Assembly: GCF_011617465.1 (NCBI RefSeq) | Contig: NZ_CP050153.1 | Location: 2,356,001 to 2,420,000, forward strand | Length of the DNA: 64,000 nucleotides | Reading direction: 5' to 3' | DNA from: Brevibacterium pigmentatum | GTDB taxonomy: Bacteria > Actinomycetota > Actinomycetes > Actinomycetales > Brevibacteriaceae | Part shown: positions 7,883 through 18,431 of the stretch, piece by piece | How positions within the stretch are numbered: the first letter of the stretch is position 1 | How the letters are laid out: every line of letters starts with the position of its first letter | Notes under the pieces: generated by a model | Databases searched by the model: none | Told to the model about the DNA's origin: nothing | Seen by the model: only the letters and a program-made list of their open reading frames with translations | Translations under genes and position numbers: made by a program

Positions 7883-10305
7883 CGCTCAACTCCACCCGAG
7901 TATTCGGCCACAGCGGTATCGGTCGGTCCGGCCTCCTCGGCGGGGATCATGGTGTGGACGTCAACATCGCCTATCTGCTCAGTCGAATGGATATGTGTCC
8001 TCAGTTCGGACGGGTCGTTCGCATGAACGACAACCTCGCCGGGGAACTCCACTCCACCGAGCAACCTCAGCACCGGAGCCGCCTTCGCCACTGTCTCCTC
8101 GTACTCCTCCTCGGAATCCGAGAGCGCAACGATCGCTCCGCCGACCCCGTAACTCAGAGTCTCACCCTGAACGACGAGCGTGCGGATGACGACGCTGAGA
8201 TCGACGGCACCGCCGAGCGAGAAATACCCGACTGCTCCGCTGTACACCCCGCGCGGGCCGGCCTCGAGCTCTTCGATGGTCGTCATCGTCCGAAGCTTCG
8301 GCGCCCCAGTCATCGACCCTGGTGGGAACGCCGCCCGCACACACGCCACCGGGCTAGCATCCTCGGCCAAGCGTGAACTGACCGTCGAGACCATCTGATG
8401 CACCGTCGCATACGACTCGATCCCGAACAACGTGTCCACCTGCACCGATCCCAGCTCGGCCGTGCGCCCGAGGTCGTGCCGGACGAGATCGACGATCATG
8501 AGATTTTCCGACCGATCCTTCACCGAGGCGGCCAGCTCAGCCTTGATCGCCTCGTCCTCTGCCTGGTTCGCTCCCCTGGGCCGAGTACCCTTGATCGGCT
8601 TCGACTCCACCCGGCCGTCTGCGCCAATCCGCAGAAACCGCTCAGGTGAGGTGCTGAGAATCACCGCCTCTCGCGTGCGGATGAACGCCCCAAACGGCGT
8701 CGGATTGTCCTCACGCAGCCGCAGGTACATCTCCAGTGGTGACGCATGCGGATCGACGGCGCATTCGAGCATGTTCGTCAGGCAGACTTCGTAGGTCTCG
8801 CCATCGGTGATCTTCTCTTGCACTTGATCGATGAGGTCGAGGTATTCTTGCTGGCTGTGGCGTGCCTCGAGGATTGGATTGCGACGTTCCGCTGGGGTTG
8901 AGGTGTCTGCCTTCGACGAGGTGGCCCGCCTTTGGCCATCGTCGCTGACTTTGTCAGTTGAGATCGACGCGATCCGTGTGCGTGTGTAGTCGAGCCAGTC
9001 CTGATTAGCTGCGTGGCCAGTCGGGTCGTCGTCATGACGCAGTGCCAGAAGGTGAATGCTCTTGGTGACGTGGTCGATGACCAGTGCGCGATCGAGGAAC
9101 ATCATGACGGCGTCAGGCAGGTCGGATTCGCGCTGGTTCGGCGAGCCGACCTCGGCCTTGAGCTCGTAGCCGAGATAACCGACCCACCCAAGGCGGAAAT
9201 CGAATGGCAGATCGTGGCTTAAGGCGCTCAAGCCGGGAAAAGTGGATTTGATGCCTTGCGCTTCTGTTCTTTCGCCGGTCACCGCAACGGTCGCGCTTGC
9301 GAGTTCGGCTTCGAGCCAGTCAAAGAATCCGGACGACTCAGTCACATTCTCTGACTCGTCACCGGCCGAACGCACTTCGACTACCCCTTCCGGCACAGAG
9401 CCAGTCGCTACTCTGCTCAGCGGACCGGACGGCGCACCCATGATCGAGAACCGGGACGAGTCATTGCCAGGTAAATTCCCGTCGAGCCAAACGGCCTCAG
9501 ATTCGTCACCGAAGAGCTCGGCGAAGAGACGTTCGTCAGTGAATGTCTGAGGGAGAACATCGGTGTCGAGAATGTAGTGGTGCCGATCGTCAGCAGGGTG
9601 GGGAGTCGCTTCGGACCGATTGAGCGCTGCGCACGTCCCTGCAAGGAGGTCAGATTTCGAGACAATCTCCTCGCCATCCCACGCCTCATTGACCGAACCG
9701 TCATCCTGATGCTCAGTCCCCCGGTTCCATGCCACAGAAAGCTCGGCGAATTTCCGCAGCAGGGTCCGAGCCTGATCGGACGCGATCGATTCCGGATGGA
9801 ACTGGACTCCCCATTGTGGCCTGGACCGATGCCGGAGCGCTTGGATGACTCCGTCTTCGGACCACGCTGTTGCCTCCAAACAATCGGGCAAGTCGGTCAC
9901 TGCGAGGGAGTGGTACCGCACCGCCGAAAACGGCGAGGGGATCCCGGCGAACAGCTCGGTCTCGGTATGCCGGATCGCCGAGACCCGACCGTGTCTAGGC
10001 TCCGGAGAGTGCACCACGGCTCCCCCGTGCACATGAGCGATCCCCTGATGACCGAGACACACGCCGAGCACCGGGATCGGGGAATGTTCGATCACCTCGG
10101 CGCAGATGCCAAAGTCTGCCGATCTTTCTGGTGTTCCTGGCCCAGGCGAGATGACAACATTGTCGAATTCGTCGAGCACGCTCATCTCGAACTCAGCCCA
10201 GTCATTGGGCACAAGCGTCGGACCGCACTCGTTCACCTCGGCGAGGAGGTGGAAGAGATTGAGCGTGAACGAATCCGCATTGTCGATGAGCAACGTACGA
10301 ACCAC
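7879..10305 (-). CDS. pabAB: Aminodeoxychorismate synthase, fused PabA-PabB
   Basis: Bifunctional enzyme making 4-amino-4-deoxychorismate from chorismate and glutamine. The GTG start at 10305 is preceded by GAGGAGG at ideal spacing; an ATG at 10371 in frame is less likely. Residues ~1-190 are the glutamine amidotransferase (RTLLIDNADSFTLN, nucleophile in VLGVCLGHQG near 84, WGVQFHPES near 167). Residues ~240-790 are the chorismate-binding domain (DLVRHDLGRTAELG, VSTVSSRLAEDASP, FPPGSMTGAPKLRTM). About 808 residues is normal for the fusion. It overlaps pabC. The nearby accessory abgT/amidohydrolase pair may supply the same PABA pool. Confidence 0.93.
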   Translation of the reverse strand: MVRTLLIDNADSFTLNLFHLLAEVNECGPTLVPNDWAEFEMSVLDEFDNVVISPGPGTPERSADFGICAEVIEHSPIPVLGVCLGHQGIAHVHGGAVVHSPEPRHGRVSAIRHTETELFAGIPSPFSAVRYHSLAVTDLPDCLEATAWSEDGVIQALRHRSRPQWGVQFHPESIASDQARTLLRKFAELSVAWNRGTEHQDDGSVNEAWDGEEIVSKSDLLAGTCAALNRSEATPHPADDRHHYILDTDVLPQTFTDERLFAELFGDESEAVWLDGNLPGNDSSRFSIMGAPSGPLSRVATGSVPEGVVEVRSAGDESENVTESSGFFDWLEAELASATVAVTGERTEAQGIKSTFPGLSALSHDLPFDFRLGWVGYLGYELKAEVGSPNQRESDLPDAVMMFLDRALVIDHVTKSIHLLALRHDDDPTGHAANQDWLDYTRTRIASISTDKVSDDGQRRATSSKADTSTPAERRNPILEARHSQQEYLDLIDQVQEKITDGETYEVCLTNMLECAVDPHASPLEMYLRLREDNPTPFGAFIRTREAVILSTSPERFLRIGADGRVESKPIKGTRPRGANQAEDEAIKAELAASVKDRSENLMIVDLVRHDLGRTAELGSVQVDTLFGIESYATVHQMVSTVSSRLAEDASPVACVRAAFPPGSMTGAPKLRTMTTIEELEAGPRGVYSGAVGYFSLGGAVDLSVVIRTLVVQGETLSYGVGGAIVALSDSEEEYEETVAKAAPVLRLLGGVEFPGEVVVHANDPSELRTHIHSTEQIGDVDVHTMIPAEEAGPTDTAVAEYSGGVER

Positions 10306-10655
10306 AAGGGCCTCCTCGACAGAAACTGATCGCCATTGCGACAACTCAAAATTGGACTCAGGCTCGAACAATCGATGCGAATATTGACCTCAGTCTGGTT
10401 AATCGATTTCGACCAGCGTTCTGGTTCCCAGCCCCGAGGCGCAAATCGCTTAAGTCATTCTCTGAGTACGGACGATAACGGGTCAATTCGAGCGTTGCAT
10501 GCTCGACCAGGCACCGAGCCTGCCGAACAACATGCCCATCTGATTTTTCGTAATACTGCTAAACATTCAATAGGGATCGGTGCCGCACTTGTGCGGCACC
10601 GATCCCTATTGGATTGCGCGTCGGGCAAAATGTGGTCTAGTCGACGCGTGTTGAA
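10306..10655. other. Intergenic region, 350 nt, with one strong hairpin
   Basis: No gene seen. It holds the pabAB ribosome site at its left end, an AT-richer stretch likely to carry the pabAB promoter, and the 21-bp hairpin at 10568-10611 that ends the upstream DUF4352-type gene. Confidence 0.5.
10568..10611 (-). terminator. 21-bp perfect hairpin after the DUF4352-type gene
   Basis: Arms beginning CAATAGGGATCGG and ending CCGATCCCTATTG pair perfectly around two bases (TT), so the real loop is formed by opening the inner pairs. It lies 45 nt downstream of the stop at 10656 on the minus strand and is followed by GAATGTTT. Probable transcription terminator. Confidence 0.75.
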
Positions 10656-11597
10656 CTACTTGACTTTGACGAATACCTTGTCGGCAAACATGTCAGGGCT
10701 CACTGCGAGCACGCCTGACTCAGCGTCCTCGCTCGGTATCTTGATAGCGATGGACCCCTCCGTGGACGCGCCTTTGTAAAGCGTCTCGGCCTCGTCTAGC
10801 GCATTCGGCGCTATCACCAGGTCGTCGAGACCGTCGAAGGTGTTTCCACCTGCCGATACGTATTCAACGGTCGACATCGGCATTGACCCGCCCGGCTCGT
10901 CGCCCTGATAAGTCAACTTGACGTCGATCACCATGTACTGGTTCCCCGACTCCGGCTTCTCATTGAACTCGTCAGCAGCGAGAACCTCGTCAGTGGCGTC
11001 CAGCGTCACATCGGTGATCGTCATATCCCACTCATCGGAGCTGATCTTGGTGCCGATTGCATAGGGGTTTTCCCTAGTGCCTTCTTCGGCCGAGTCATCT
11101 CCTTCTTCGACTACCGCGTTGTCAGCTTCCTGCGCAGGCGCTTCGGCGGAGACATCATCGCTGAATGCTTCGTCGAACGATGATGCCACTACAAAAAAGA
11201 ACACGAGGATTCCGACAATAGTTCCAACCACCGAAATGATCAGAGCAGCAATAGAGAATCCCTTCTTGCCTTTCAAAAAGAAGGAAATGATCGAAAGCAA
11301 GAAAGCAATCGGAAGGAGGATCCATCCGACAATGAGCGCGCCTGGAATACAGGCAAAGATGAAACCGATCAACGCAAGAACAAAAGCGATGATGCCCATC
11401 ACATTCTTGCCGCGCTTTCGCCTGGTCTGGTCGGTCGCGGGACCCTGACCACTACCATTGCCATAGGCGTAGGTTCCACCCTGATGTGGGTAGGCAGGCT
11501 CAAATGCAGCGCCCGACGGCTGGGCGTACTGGGGTGGCTGCTGCGCAGGAACGCTGTGCTGCTCCGGCCGGTTTTCTGGGGATGGGTTCTGGCTCAT
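10656..11597 (-). CDS. Membrane-anchored DUF4190/DUF4352-like protein
   Basis: 313 residues. Residues 1-60 are Pro/Gln/Gly/Tyr-rich and disordered, ending in a basic patch (RRKRGKN). They are followed by hydrophobic helices of DUF4190 style (MGIIAFVLALIGFIFACI; ALIVGWILLPIAFLLSII; FSIAALIISVVGTIVGILV). An acidic linker (~145-175) leads to an extracytoplasmic beta domain like DUF4352 (NPYAIGTKISSDEWDMTI, YMVIDVKLTYQG, then FVKVK at the end). Function is unknown; such domains often sit on the outer face of actinobacterial membranes. GAGGTGAC precedes the ATG. Base composition is lower in GC than flanking genes, consistent with transfer. Confidence 0.75.
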   Translation of the reverse strand: MSQNPSPENRPEQHSVPAQQPPQYAQPSGAAFEPAYPHQGGTYAYGNGSGQGPATDQTRRKRGKNVMGIIAFVLALIGFIFACIPGALIVGWILLPIAFLLSIISFFLKGKKGFSIAALIISVVGTIVGILVFFFVVASSFDEAFSDDVSAEAPAQEADNAVVEEGDDSAEEGTRENPYAIGTKISSDEWDMTITDVTLDATDEVLAADEFNEKPESGNQYMVIDVKLTYQGDEPGGSMPMSTVEYVSAGGNTFDGLDDLVIAPNALDEAETLYKGASTEGSIAIKIPSEDAESGVLAVSPDMFADKVFVKVK

Positions 11598-11849
11598 GTC
11601 ACCTCGACACTAGAAGGTTGAAACTAGAACTAGAATAGGCGACGCCCGCGGCGGTAAATACCAAATCGCATACCACTACTCCGATGGTTATGCAAACGTT
11701 ACAAACGCACTACAGGCAAGACAGCAAAACTTCCATAATTTTGCACGCGGTGCATGTACTCGTGATTTAAGCTAACGCGAAGGCGTGAGTTTCTACTGTG
11801 GTGGCTTTTCTGCCGCAACCGATCCTTACCGGTTTGGAACGGCAATTCC

Positions 11850-12728
11850 TCAGCCAAGCACCAATCGTCGGGTCTTGTCTGCGAGCTCGGCCGCCTCGGC
11901 GAGCAGCGATTCCTCCGTATCCGCACCGGCGCGGACATACCGCCCGGTGAACGCATCCAGCGTTCCCGACGCCAGAGCCAAGGCGAGATCCGTGACCTGC
12001 TCGGGTGAGGTCCAGTCGTCGCCCTGACGGAAATCGTGGACAGGCATCGACTTCGTCATGGTCGTCTCGACGACGCCGGGGGCCATCTCGAAGATGCGTA
12101 GCCCCTTGTCATGTCCGAAGTGAACGACGGAATCAGCAATACGGAACAGTGCTGCCTTCGACGCCGAGTACACGGCATACGCGGGAGTCCCGTGCGCTCC
12201 CGACCCCGAGTTGAGGTCAATGATCCGGCTGGGACGTCCGGTCGCCTCAGCGCCCGCCATCAGCACCGGTGCAAAGACGTTGACCATGAGCGCGACGCCG
12301 AGCACATTCGCGTCGACGACGCCCTTGAGGCTCTCCGGATCCGCGTCCCACAGTGACCCCTCGGTCGACTCGATGCGCCCGGCATTATTGATGAGCACCT
12401 GCAGACGCTTCCCCGTCGATTTCTCGAGTTCAGCGACAGAGTCACGCAGCTGTTTCACCGCGGTGACGTCATCGGTGCGCAGACCGACACCGGTCACCGT
12501 TCCCCCGGTCGCCTCAGCGATCTCATCAGCAGCAGACTCTGCCTTTTCCGCCGAGGTGGCCGTCACGATCACGTCGTAGCCGGCCTTTGCGAACGCCTCC
12601 GAGAGGTGGCGTCCGATTCCGCGGGCACCGCCGGTGATGAGGGCGATCGTCTCTGATGGGACCGCAGTCGCTTCTGTTGCAGAATCGCCGGCAGGCAGGT
12701 TCGTTCCGTAAGGCAGCTTCTCGGTCAT
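11850..12728 (-). CDS. Short-chain dehydrogenase/reductase (SDR)
   Basis: 292-residue NAD(P)-dependent oxidoreductase. Classical SDR motifs are all present: the cofactor glycine motif LITGGARGIGRHL near residue 32, the NNAG strand motif (QVLINNAGRI), the catalytic Ser in DLNSGSGAHG, and the YxxxK pair in YAVYSASKAALF. ATG 12728 follows AGGAGATCTGAC; longer in-frame extensions are spurious. The substrate cannot be read from sequence. It lies downstream of pheT on the same strand, but a hairpin (12820-12860) separates the two, so it is probably its own unit. Confidence 0.88.
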   Translation of the reverse strand: MTEKLPYGTNLPAGDSATEATAVPSETIALITGGARGIGRHLSEAFAKAGYDVIVTATSAEKAESAADEIAEATGGTVTGVGLRTDDVTAVKQLRDSVAELEKSTGKRLQVLINNAGRIESTEGSLWDADPESLKGVVDANVLGVALMVNVFAPVLMAGAEATGRPSRIIDLNSGSGAHGTPAYAVYSASKAALFRIADSVVHFGHDKGLRIFEMAPGVVETTMTKSMPVHDFRQGDDWTSPEQVTDLALALASGTLDAFTGRYVRAGADTEESLLAEAAELADKTRRLVLG

Positions 12729-12819
12729 GTCAGATCTCCTCGTGAGCGATGGGGGTACAGGTGGTCGGTGGTGCTTACTGTCTGGGTGCGCTCTGCCGCG
12801 ATGCTCGGAGCGAATACAA

Positions 12820-12860
12820 CAGAACCCGGTCGAACCACTGTAACGGTCGACCGGGCTCTG
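12820..12860 (-). terminator. Terminator hairpin after pheT
   Basis: Fourteen-nt arms (CAGAACCCGGTCGA and TCGACCGGGCTCTG) pair with one G-U type mismatch around a 13-nt loop. It lies 14 nt past the pheT stop on the minus strand. No T-run. Confidence 0.7.
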
Positions 12861-12873
12861 TGACGCACTGTTC

Positions 12874-15453
12874 TCAGCTGCGGACTTCAGCGCCGTGACG
12901 CTCGGCAGCCAACTTCGTCGCCGCCTCGCGCATCGCCGAGGCCTCATCGGCCTTGAGCGTGCGATCCGGGGCACGGAACGTCAGGCGGAACGCCAGCGAC
13001 TTCTTGCCCTCGGGCAACTGGTCGCCGGTGTAGAGGTCGAAAGTCTCGAGCAGTTCGAGCTCCTCCCCCGCACCTTCGCGCAACGTCGCCGCCAGAGTCT
13101 GCGTCGGCAGTTCGGCATCGACGATGAGGGCGACATCCTGACGCGACACCGGGTAGGTCGACAGCGCACCGTCCCAGGCACGCAGATCCTCTTGAGCCAG
13201 TAATGCGTCAAGATCGATCTCGAATCCGACGGTCCGTGCCGGCAGGCCAAGGTTCTCGCACACCTTCGGGTGCAGCTCACCGGCGTGGCCAAGAGTCTGC
13301 CCATCGGCGAGGACAAACTTCGCCGCACGGCCCGGATGCCACGGGGCGATCTGGTCGGCCTCGACGGTGATCTCGAGGCCGTTGACCGCAGCGATACGGC
13401 GGACGGTGTCGATGACGTCGGCGGCCTCGGCCTTGCGCCCCTTGCCCCAGACGCCGGGCAGCTCCACATTGCCGGCGATGATGCCCGCATAGTGGTAGGG
13501 CTGGGCCGGCACCGAGGCGTAGATCGCCTCGAGCTCGTCATCGCTCGGGTGGTATCCCGGCAGGTGACGCGGTCCGGGACCCTCAGGCAGACCCGCCGAG
13601 GTGGACACCAGTCCCGCCTCGAAGAGCGCAACGTCCTTCGCTCCACGGCCCTGGTTGCGAACCACGAGGTCGACGAGAGTCGAGAGCAGGTTGGTGCGCA
13701 TGAGCGGCAGGTCTTCGGACATCGGGTTGGCCAGGCGCACGTGCTTGCGACGCACATCATCGGCCTCGAGCCGCAGCTGATCGTCCCGTTTGTCGTTCGT
13801 GAACGGGTAGGACAGCACCTCGGTAAACCCGTCGGCAGCCAACAGGTTAGAGATCCGGCGACGCGTCTTCTGCGCCACCGTCAGTCCGTTGCCGGCCCGA
13901 GCGGCGGGCTGGACGGACGGGATGCGGTCGTAGCCGCCGGTGCGAGCGACTTCCTCGATGAGGTCGACGTCGTCGGTGATGTCCGTGCGCCAGCTGGGCA
14001 CGGTCACCGACACCGTCTCATCGTCCTTGGCCGACACGGTCGCGCCGATGCCCTCGAGCAGGGCAGTCACCTCGGCGACGGTGTAATCGACACCGACCAG
14101 CGAGGCGACACGAGCGACCTTGAAGTCGAGCACCGTCGGCTCAGGAGCCTGCCCTACCTGTGTGGTGGCGGGGCTGAGCGTTCCGCCGCCGAGTTCGACG
14201 AGCAGATCCGCGCACCGACGCGCGGCCACAGGCCCGAGCCTCGGGTCGACTCCACGTTCGAAGCGACGCGAGGCCTCCGAGGACAGCTTGTGGCGACGCG
14301 AGGTGCGAGCAATCGAGATCGGGTCGAAGTGAGCGGCCTCGATGACGATGTCGGTGGTCCCAGCATGAACCTCGACATCGGCTCCGCCCATGACTCCGGC
14401 CAGGCCGATGACCTTCCCACCCTGGCTGTCTGCACCGCGGTCGGTGATGAGCAGATCCTCGGGGTCAAGCTTGCGCTCGACATCATCGAGGGTCGTGAAC
14501 TTCTCACCGGCGGTGGCGCGGCGGACGACGATCTCGTCGCCGAGCAGCGCGGTGTCGTAGGCGTGCAGCGGCTGTCCGAGTTCGAGCATGACGTAGTTCG
14601 TCACGTCGACGGTCAGGCTGATCGGACGCATCCCCGCCTGCTGCAGGCGACGCTGCATCCAGAACGGGGTCTTGGCGGCAGGGTTCAGGCCGGTGACCTG
14701 AAGGGCGGTGAACTGGTCACAGCCGGCCACCTCGTTGATGGGGTTGTTGTCCTCGACCGATACCGGGAATCCGTCGTCGGTGGCCGCATTGGTGGGAGCC
14801 ACCTCGGCGGATCCGATGTCGGTGAAAGTCTGACCCTTCATCTGCGCATATTCGCGTCCGATGCCGCGCATCGACAGCTGGTAGCCGCGGTCGGGGGTGA
14901 CGTTGACGTCGAGGGTGACCTGGTCGAGGCCGAGCAGCGCGATCGCGTCATCGCCGGGCTCACCGGTCAGCCCAAGATCCGACAAAACGATGATGCCGGA
15001 GTGATCCTCGCCGAGTCCGAGCTCCTTGGCCGAGCAGATCATGCCATCGGACTTGTGACCGTAGGTCTTCCGGGCGGCGATCTTGAAGTCACCGGGCAGG
15101 ACGGCTCCGGGCAGGCAGGCGACGATGAGGTCGCCAGGCACGAAGTTGTGCGCACCGCAGATGATGCCGCGGCTCGGGCGCTCCTCGCCGGGCTGCGGGT
15201 CCTTCGGATCGTCGAGATCCTCGTTGTGTTCGGGGCCGACGTCGACGCGGCACCAGTTGACGGTCTTGCCGTTCGAGTGCTCTTCTTTGACGAGTTCGAG
15301 CACGCGGCCGACGACGAGGGGCCCGGTGATCTCGGGACCGAAGAAGTCCTCTTCCTCGAGTCCGATGGACGCGAATCCGGCGGCGAGGGCATGGGGATCG
15401 GTCTCGGCTGGGAGATCGACATAGTCGGCCAGCCAGTTCAGTGGGACGCGCAT
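12874..15453 (-). CDS. pheT: Phenylalanine-tRNA ligase beta subunit
   Basis: 859 residues, the normal size for the beta chain of the alpha2-beta2 PheRS that charges tRNA-Phe. The start MRVPLNWLADYVDLP is diagnostic. It is followed by the tRNA-binding (EMAP-like) domain with CGAHNFVPGDLIVACLPGAV, the B5 and B3/4 regions (RTSRRHKLSSEASRRFERG; SLTVDVTNYVMLELGQPLH), the catalytic-like core (EEVARTGGYDRIP), and the C-terminal anticodon-binding FDX-ACB domain (STYPVSRQDVALIVD). Spaced 1 nt from the pheS stop, so it is co-transcribed and probably coupled. The long + strand open frame over this gene is a GC-driven shadow. Confidence 0.98.
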   Translation of the reverse strand: MRVPLNWLADYVDLPAETDPHALAAGFASIGLEEEDFFGPEITGPLVVGRVLELVKEEHSNGKTVNWCRVDVGPEHNEDLDDPKDPQPGEERPSRGIICGAHNFVPGDLIVACLPGAVLPGDFKIAARKTYGHKSDGMICSAKELGLGEDHSGIIVLSDLGLTGEPGDDAIALLGLDQVTLDVNVTPDRGYQLSMRGIGREYAQMKGQTFTDIGSAEVAPTNAATDDGFPVSVEDNNPINEVAGCDQFTALQVTGLNPAAKTPFWMQRRLQQAGMRPISLTVDVTNYVMLELGQPLHAYDTALLGDEIVVRRATAGEKFTTLDDVERKLDPEDLLITDRGADSQGGKVIGLAGVMGGADVEVHAGTTDIVIEAAHFDPISIARTSRRHKLSSEASRRFERGVDPRLGPVAARRCADLLVELGGGTLSPATTQVGQAPEPTVLDFKVARVASLVGVDYTVAEVTALLEGIGATVSAKDDETVSVTVPSWRTDITDDVDLIEEVARTGGYDRIPSVQPAARAGNGLTVAQKTRRRISNLLAADGFTEVLSYPFTNDKRDDQLRLEADDVRRKHVRLANPMSEDLPLMRTNLLSTLVDLVVRNQGRGAKDVALFEAGLVSTSAGLPEGPGPRHLPGYHPSDDELEAIYASVPAQPYHYAGIIAGNVELPGVWGKGRKAEAADVIDTVRRIAAVNGLEITVEADQIAPWHPGRAAKFVLADGQTLGHAGELHPKVCENLGLPARTVGFEIDLDALLAQEDLRAWDGALSTYPVSRQDVALIVDAELPTQTLAATLREGAGEELELLETFDLYTGDQLPEGKKSLAFRLTFRAPDRTLKADEASAMREAATKLAAERHGAEVRS

Positions 15454-15454
15454 A

Positions 15455-16552
<1,098 letters not shown>

Positions 16553-16665
16553 TCAGCCAGTCTATCGTCTCCCCCGGCAGGGCCCTGGTCTGGTCCGCTG
16601 GGTGGGTGGTCCACCTCGGTGATGGAGGTGTGGGACCGGTCATAGGGACTGAGCGGAGAAAAGCG

Positions 16666-16671
16666 TAGGGT
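16666..16671 (+). promoter_or_regulatory. -10 box TAGGGT, leaderless start of the acetolactate synthase gene
   Basis: TAGGGT is separated from ATG 16679 by 7 nt and no ribosome site is present, so transcription should start at or next to the A of the ATG. Confidence 0.6.
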
Positions 16672-16678
16672 CGGGCAC

Positions 16679-18310
16679 ATGACGACACAACGTGCATCAG
16701 ATGTCATGGTCAAAGCGCTGGAAAACGAGGGCGTCGAGCGGATCTTCGGCATTCCCGGTGAGGAGAACCTCGACTTCGTCGACTCGCTGCGGAATTCATC
16801 GATCGAACTCATCCTCACCCGCCACGAGCAGGCGGCCGCGTTCATGGCCGCGACCTACGGGCGGTTGACGGGTAAGCCCGGGGTGGTGCTCACAACTCTG
16901 GGGCCGGGCGCGCTCAACCTGGCGACCGGGGCTGCGTACGCCCACCTCGGCGGGATGCCGGTCATCATGATCACCGGGCAGAAGGGCATTCGCACGGCCG
17001 AGCAGGCAGCGTTCCAGATGGTCAATACGGTGGCGACGATGGACCCGCTGACGAAGGTGAGCAAGCAGATCACCTCGGCGGCGATGATTCCGACGATAAT
17101 CCGTGAGGCGTTCCGCGCCGCTCAGGCCGAGCGTCCGGGACCAGTGCACCTCGAACTGCCCGAGGACATCGCGGGGATGCCGGTCGCCGGGTTCGAGCTC
17201 GTCGAACCGCATACGAATGGTCGGCCCGTCGCCGGGGATACGGCGATCGCGAACGCCGCGAACGTCATCAAGGAGGCGAAGAACCCGCTGCTCATGCTCG
17301 GTGCGGATGCTTCCCGGGCCTCGTGCAGTGAGGCGCTGTCGCGTTTCGTCGCCCAGATGCGCATCCCCTACGTCACCACGCAGATGGGCAAGGGGTCGGT
17401 GACGGGCGCGTCGGATCTGTACATGGGCACGGCGGCGCTGACGTCCGGTGACTACGTCCACGACGCGATCGATGCGGTCGATGTCATCGTCACCATCGGT
17501 CACGATACGACGGAGAAGCCACCATTCACGATGGATGAGACCGGGCCGACCGTCGTGCACATCGGGTACCGTCCCGCCATCGTCGAGCAGGTGTATTTCC
17601 CGCAGTTCGAGGTCATCGGTGACCTGGGTCCGTCCCTGGACAAGCTCGCCGAGGTACTCGGCGGTCCCGTGCCCACCGCCGAGGCGCTCCTGCCGATGCG
17701 CGATGAGATCCTCATCAAGATCCACGAGGGAGCCGATGAGAATCGGTTCATCCCGCAGCGGATCGTCCAGGAGGTCCGTGACGTGGTCCCGGCCGATGGG
17801 ATCGTGGCCCTGGACAACGGAATGTACAAGATCTGGTTCGCCCGCAACTACCGCACGACCCGGGCGAACACTCTGCTGCTCGACAATGCTCTCGCGACGA
17901 TGGGCGCCGGGCTGCCCTCGGCCATCGGGGCGAAGCTGACCTACCCGGAGCGTCGGGTCATGGCCGTGGTCGGCGACGGTGGGTTCATGATGAACAGCCA
18001 GGAGCTGGAGACCGCTGTGCGTTTGGGTCTCGATCTTGTTGTCGTCATCCTCGAGGACAACGCCTACGGCATGATCCGGTGGAAGCAGGCTGCGGACGGA
18101 TTCCCCGACTACGGTCTGACCTACGGCAACCCTGATTTCGTGAAGTACGCGGAGTCGTATGGGGCCACCGGCACCCAGGTTAAGACTGTCGACGGCATCA
18201 GCGACGCCTTGGAATCGGCGTTCTCGGATGGCGGCGTGCACGTCGTGGTCGTGCCCATCGACTACTCGGAGAACAAGCGCGTGCTCATCGACGAGTTGGG
18301 GAAGCGGTGA
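16679..18310 (+). CDS. alsS: Acetolactate synthase, catabolic AlsS-like (TPP enzyme)
   Basis: 543-residue thiamine-diphosphate enzyme. It condenses two pyruvates to acetolactate and CO2. Motifs: FGIPGEENLDFVDSL at the N-terminus, the activating Glu in RHEQAAAFMAATYGR, the TPP/Mg motif VVGDGGFMMNSQELETAVRL, and DNAYGMIRWKQ. The wording GEENLDF and DNAYGMI match the catabolic, FAD-independent AlsS group better than IlvB, and no IlvN regulatory subunit gene is nearby. No acetolactate decarboxylase follows either, so the product may leave as diacetyl or feed valine synthesis. Probably leaderless. It sits in a block inserted between pheS and the ribosomal-protein cluster. Confidence 0.88.
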   Translation: MTTQRASDVMVKALENEGVERIFGIPGEENLDFVDSLRNSSIELILTRHEQAAAFMAATYGRLTGKPGVVLTTLGPGALNLATGAAYAHLGGMPVIMITGQKGIRTAEQAAFQMVNTVATMDPLTKVSKQITSAAMIPTIIREAFRAAQAERPGPVHLELPEDIAGMPVAGFELVEPHTNGRPVAGDTAIANAANVIKEAKNPLLMLGADASRASCSEALSRFVAQMRIPYVTTQMGKGSVTGASDLYMGTAALTSGDYVHDAIDAVDVIVTIGHDTTEKPPFTMDETGPTVVHIGYRPAIVEQVYFPQFEVIGDLGPSLDKLAEVLGGPVPTAEALLPMRDEILIKIHEGADENRFIPQRIVQEVRDVVPADGIVALDNGMYKIWFARNYRTTRANTLLLDNALATMGAGLPSAIGAKLTYPERRVMAVVGDGGFMMNSQELETAVRLGLDLVVVILEDNAYGMIRWKQAADGFPDYGLTYGNPDFVKYAESYGATGTQVKTVDGISDALESAFSDGGVHVVVVPIDYSENKRVLIDELGKR

Positions 18311-18362
18311 GGTACCGCCGGTGAACCGATCGGGGCTTGCCGACCGGAGATCGCTGAATCAT

Positions 18363-18401
18363 CGAGAGCCCCAGCCGAGATCGTCGCGGATGGGGCTCTC
18401 G
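18363..18401. terminator. Bidirectional terminator hairpin between convergent genes
   Basis: Eleven-nt perfect arms (CGAGAGCCCCA and TGGGGCTCTCG) around a 17-nt loop, between the acetolactate synthase stop (18310) and the deacetylase stop (18432). Confidence 0.7.
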
Positions 18402-18431
18402 TCGTGAGTCTGGACGGTCTCGTAACGAGGC

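Noticed and set aside
16796..18241. 481-residue open frame on the - strand
   Set aside because: Antisense to the acetolactate synthase gene, His/Arg/Asp-rich shadow.
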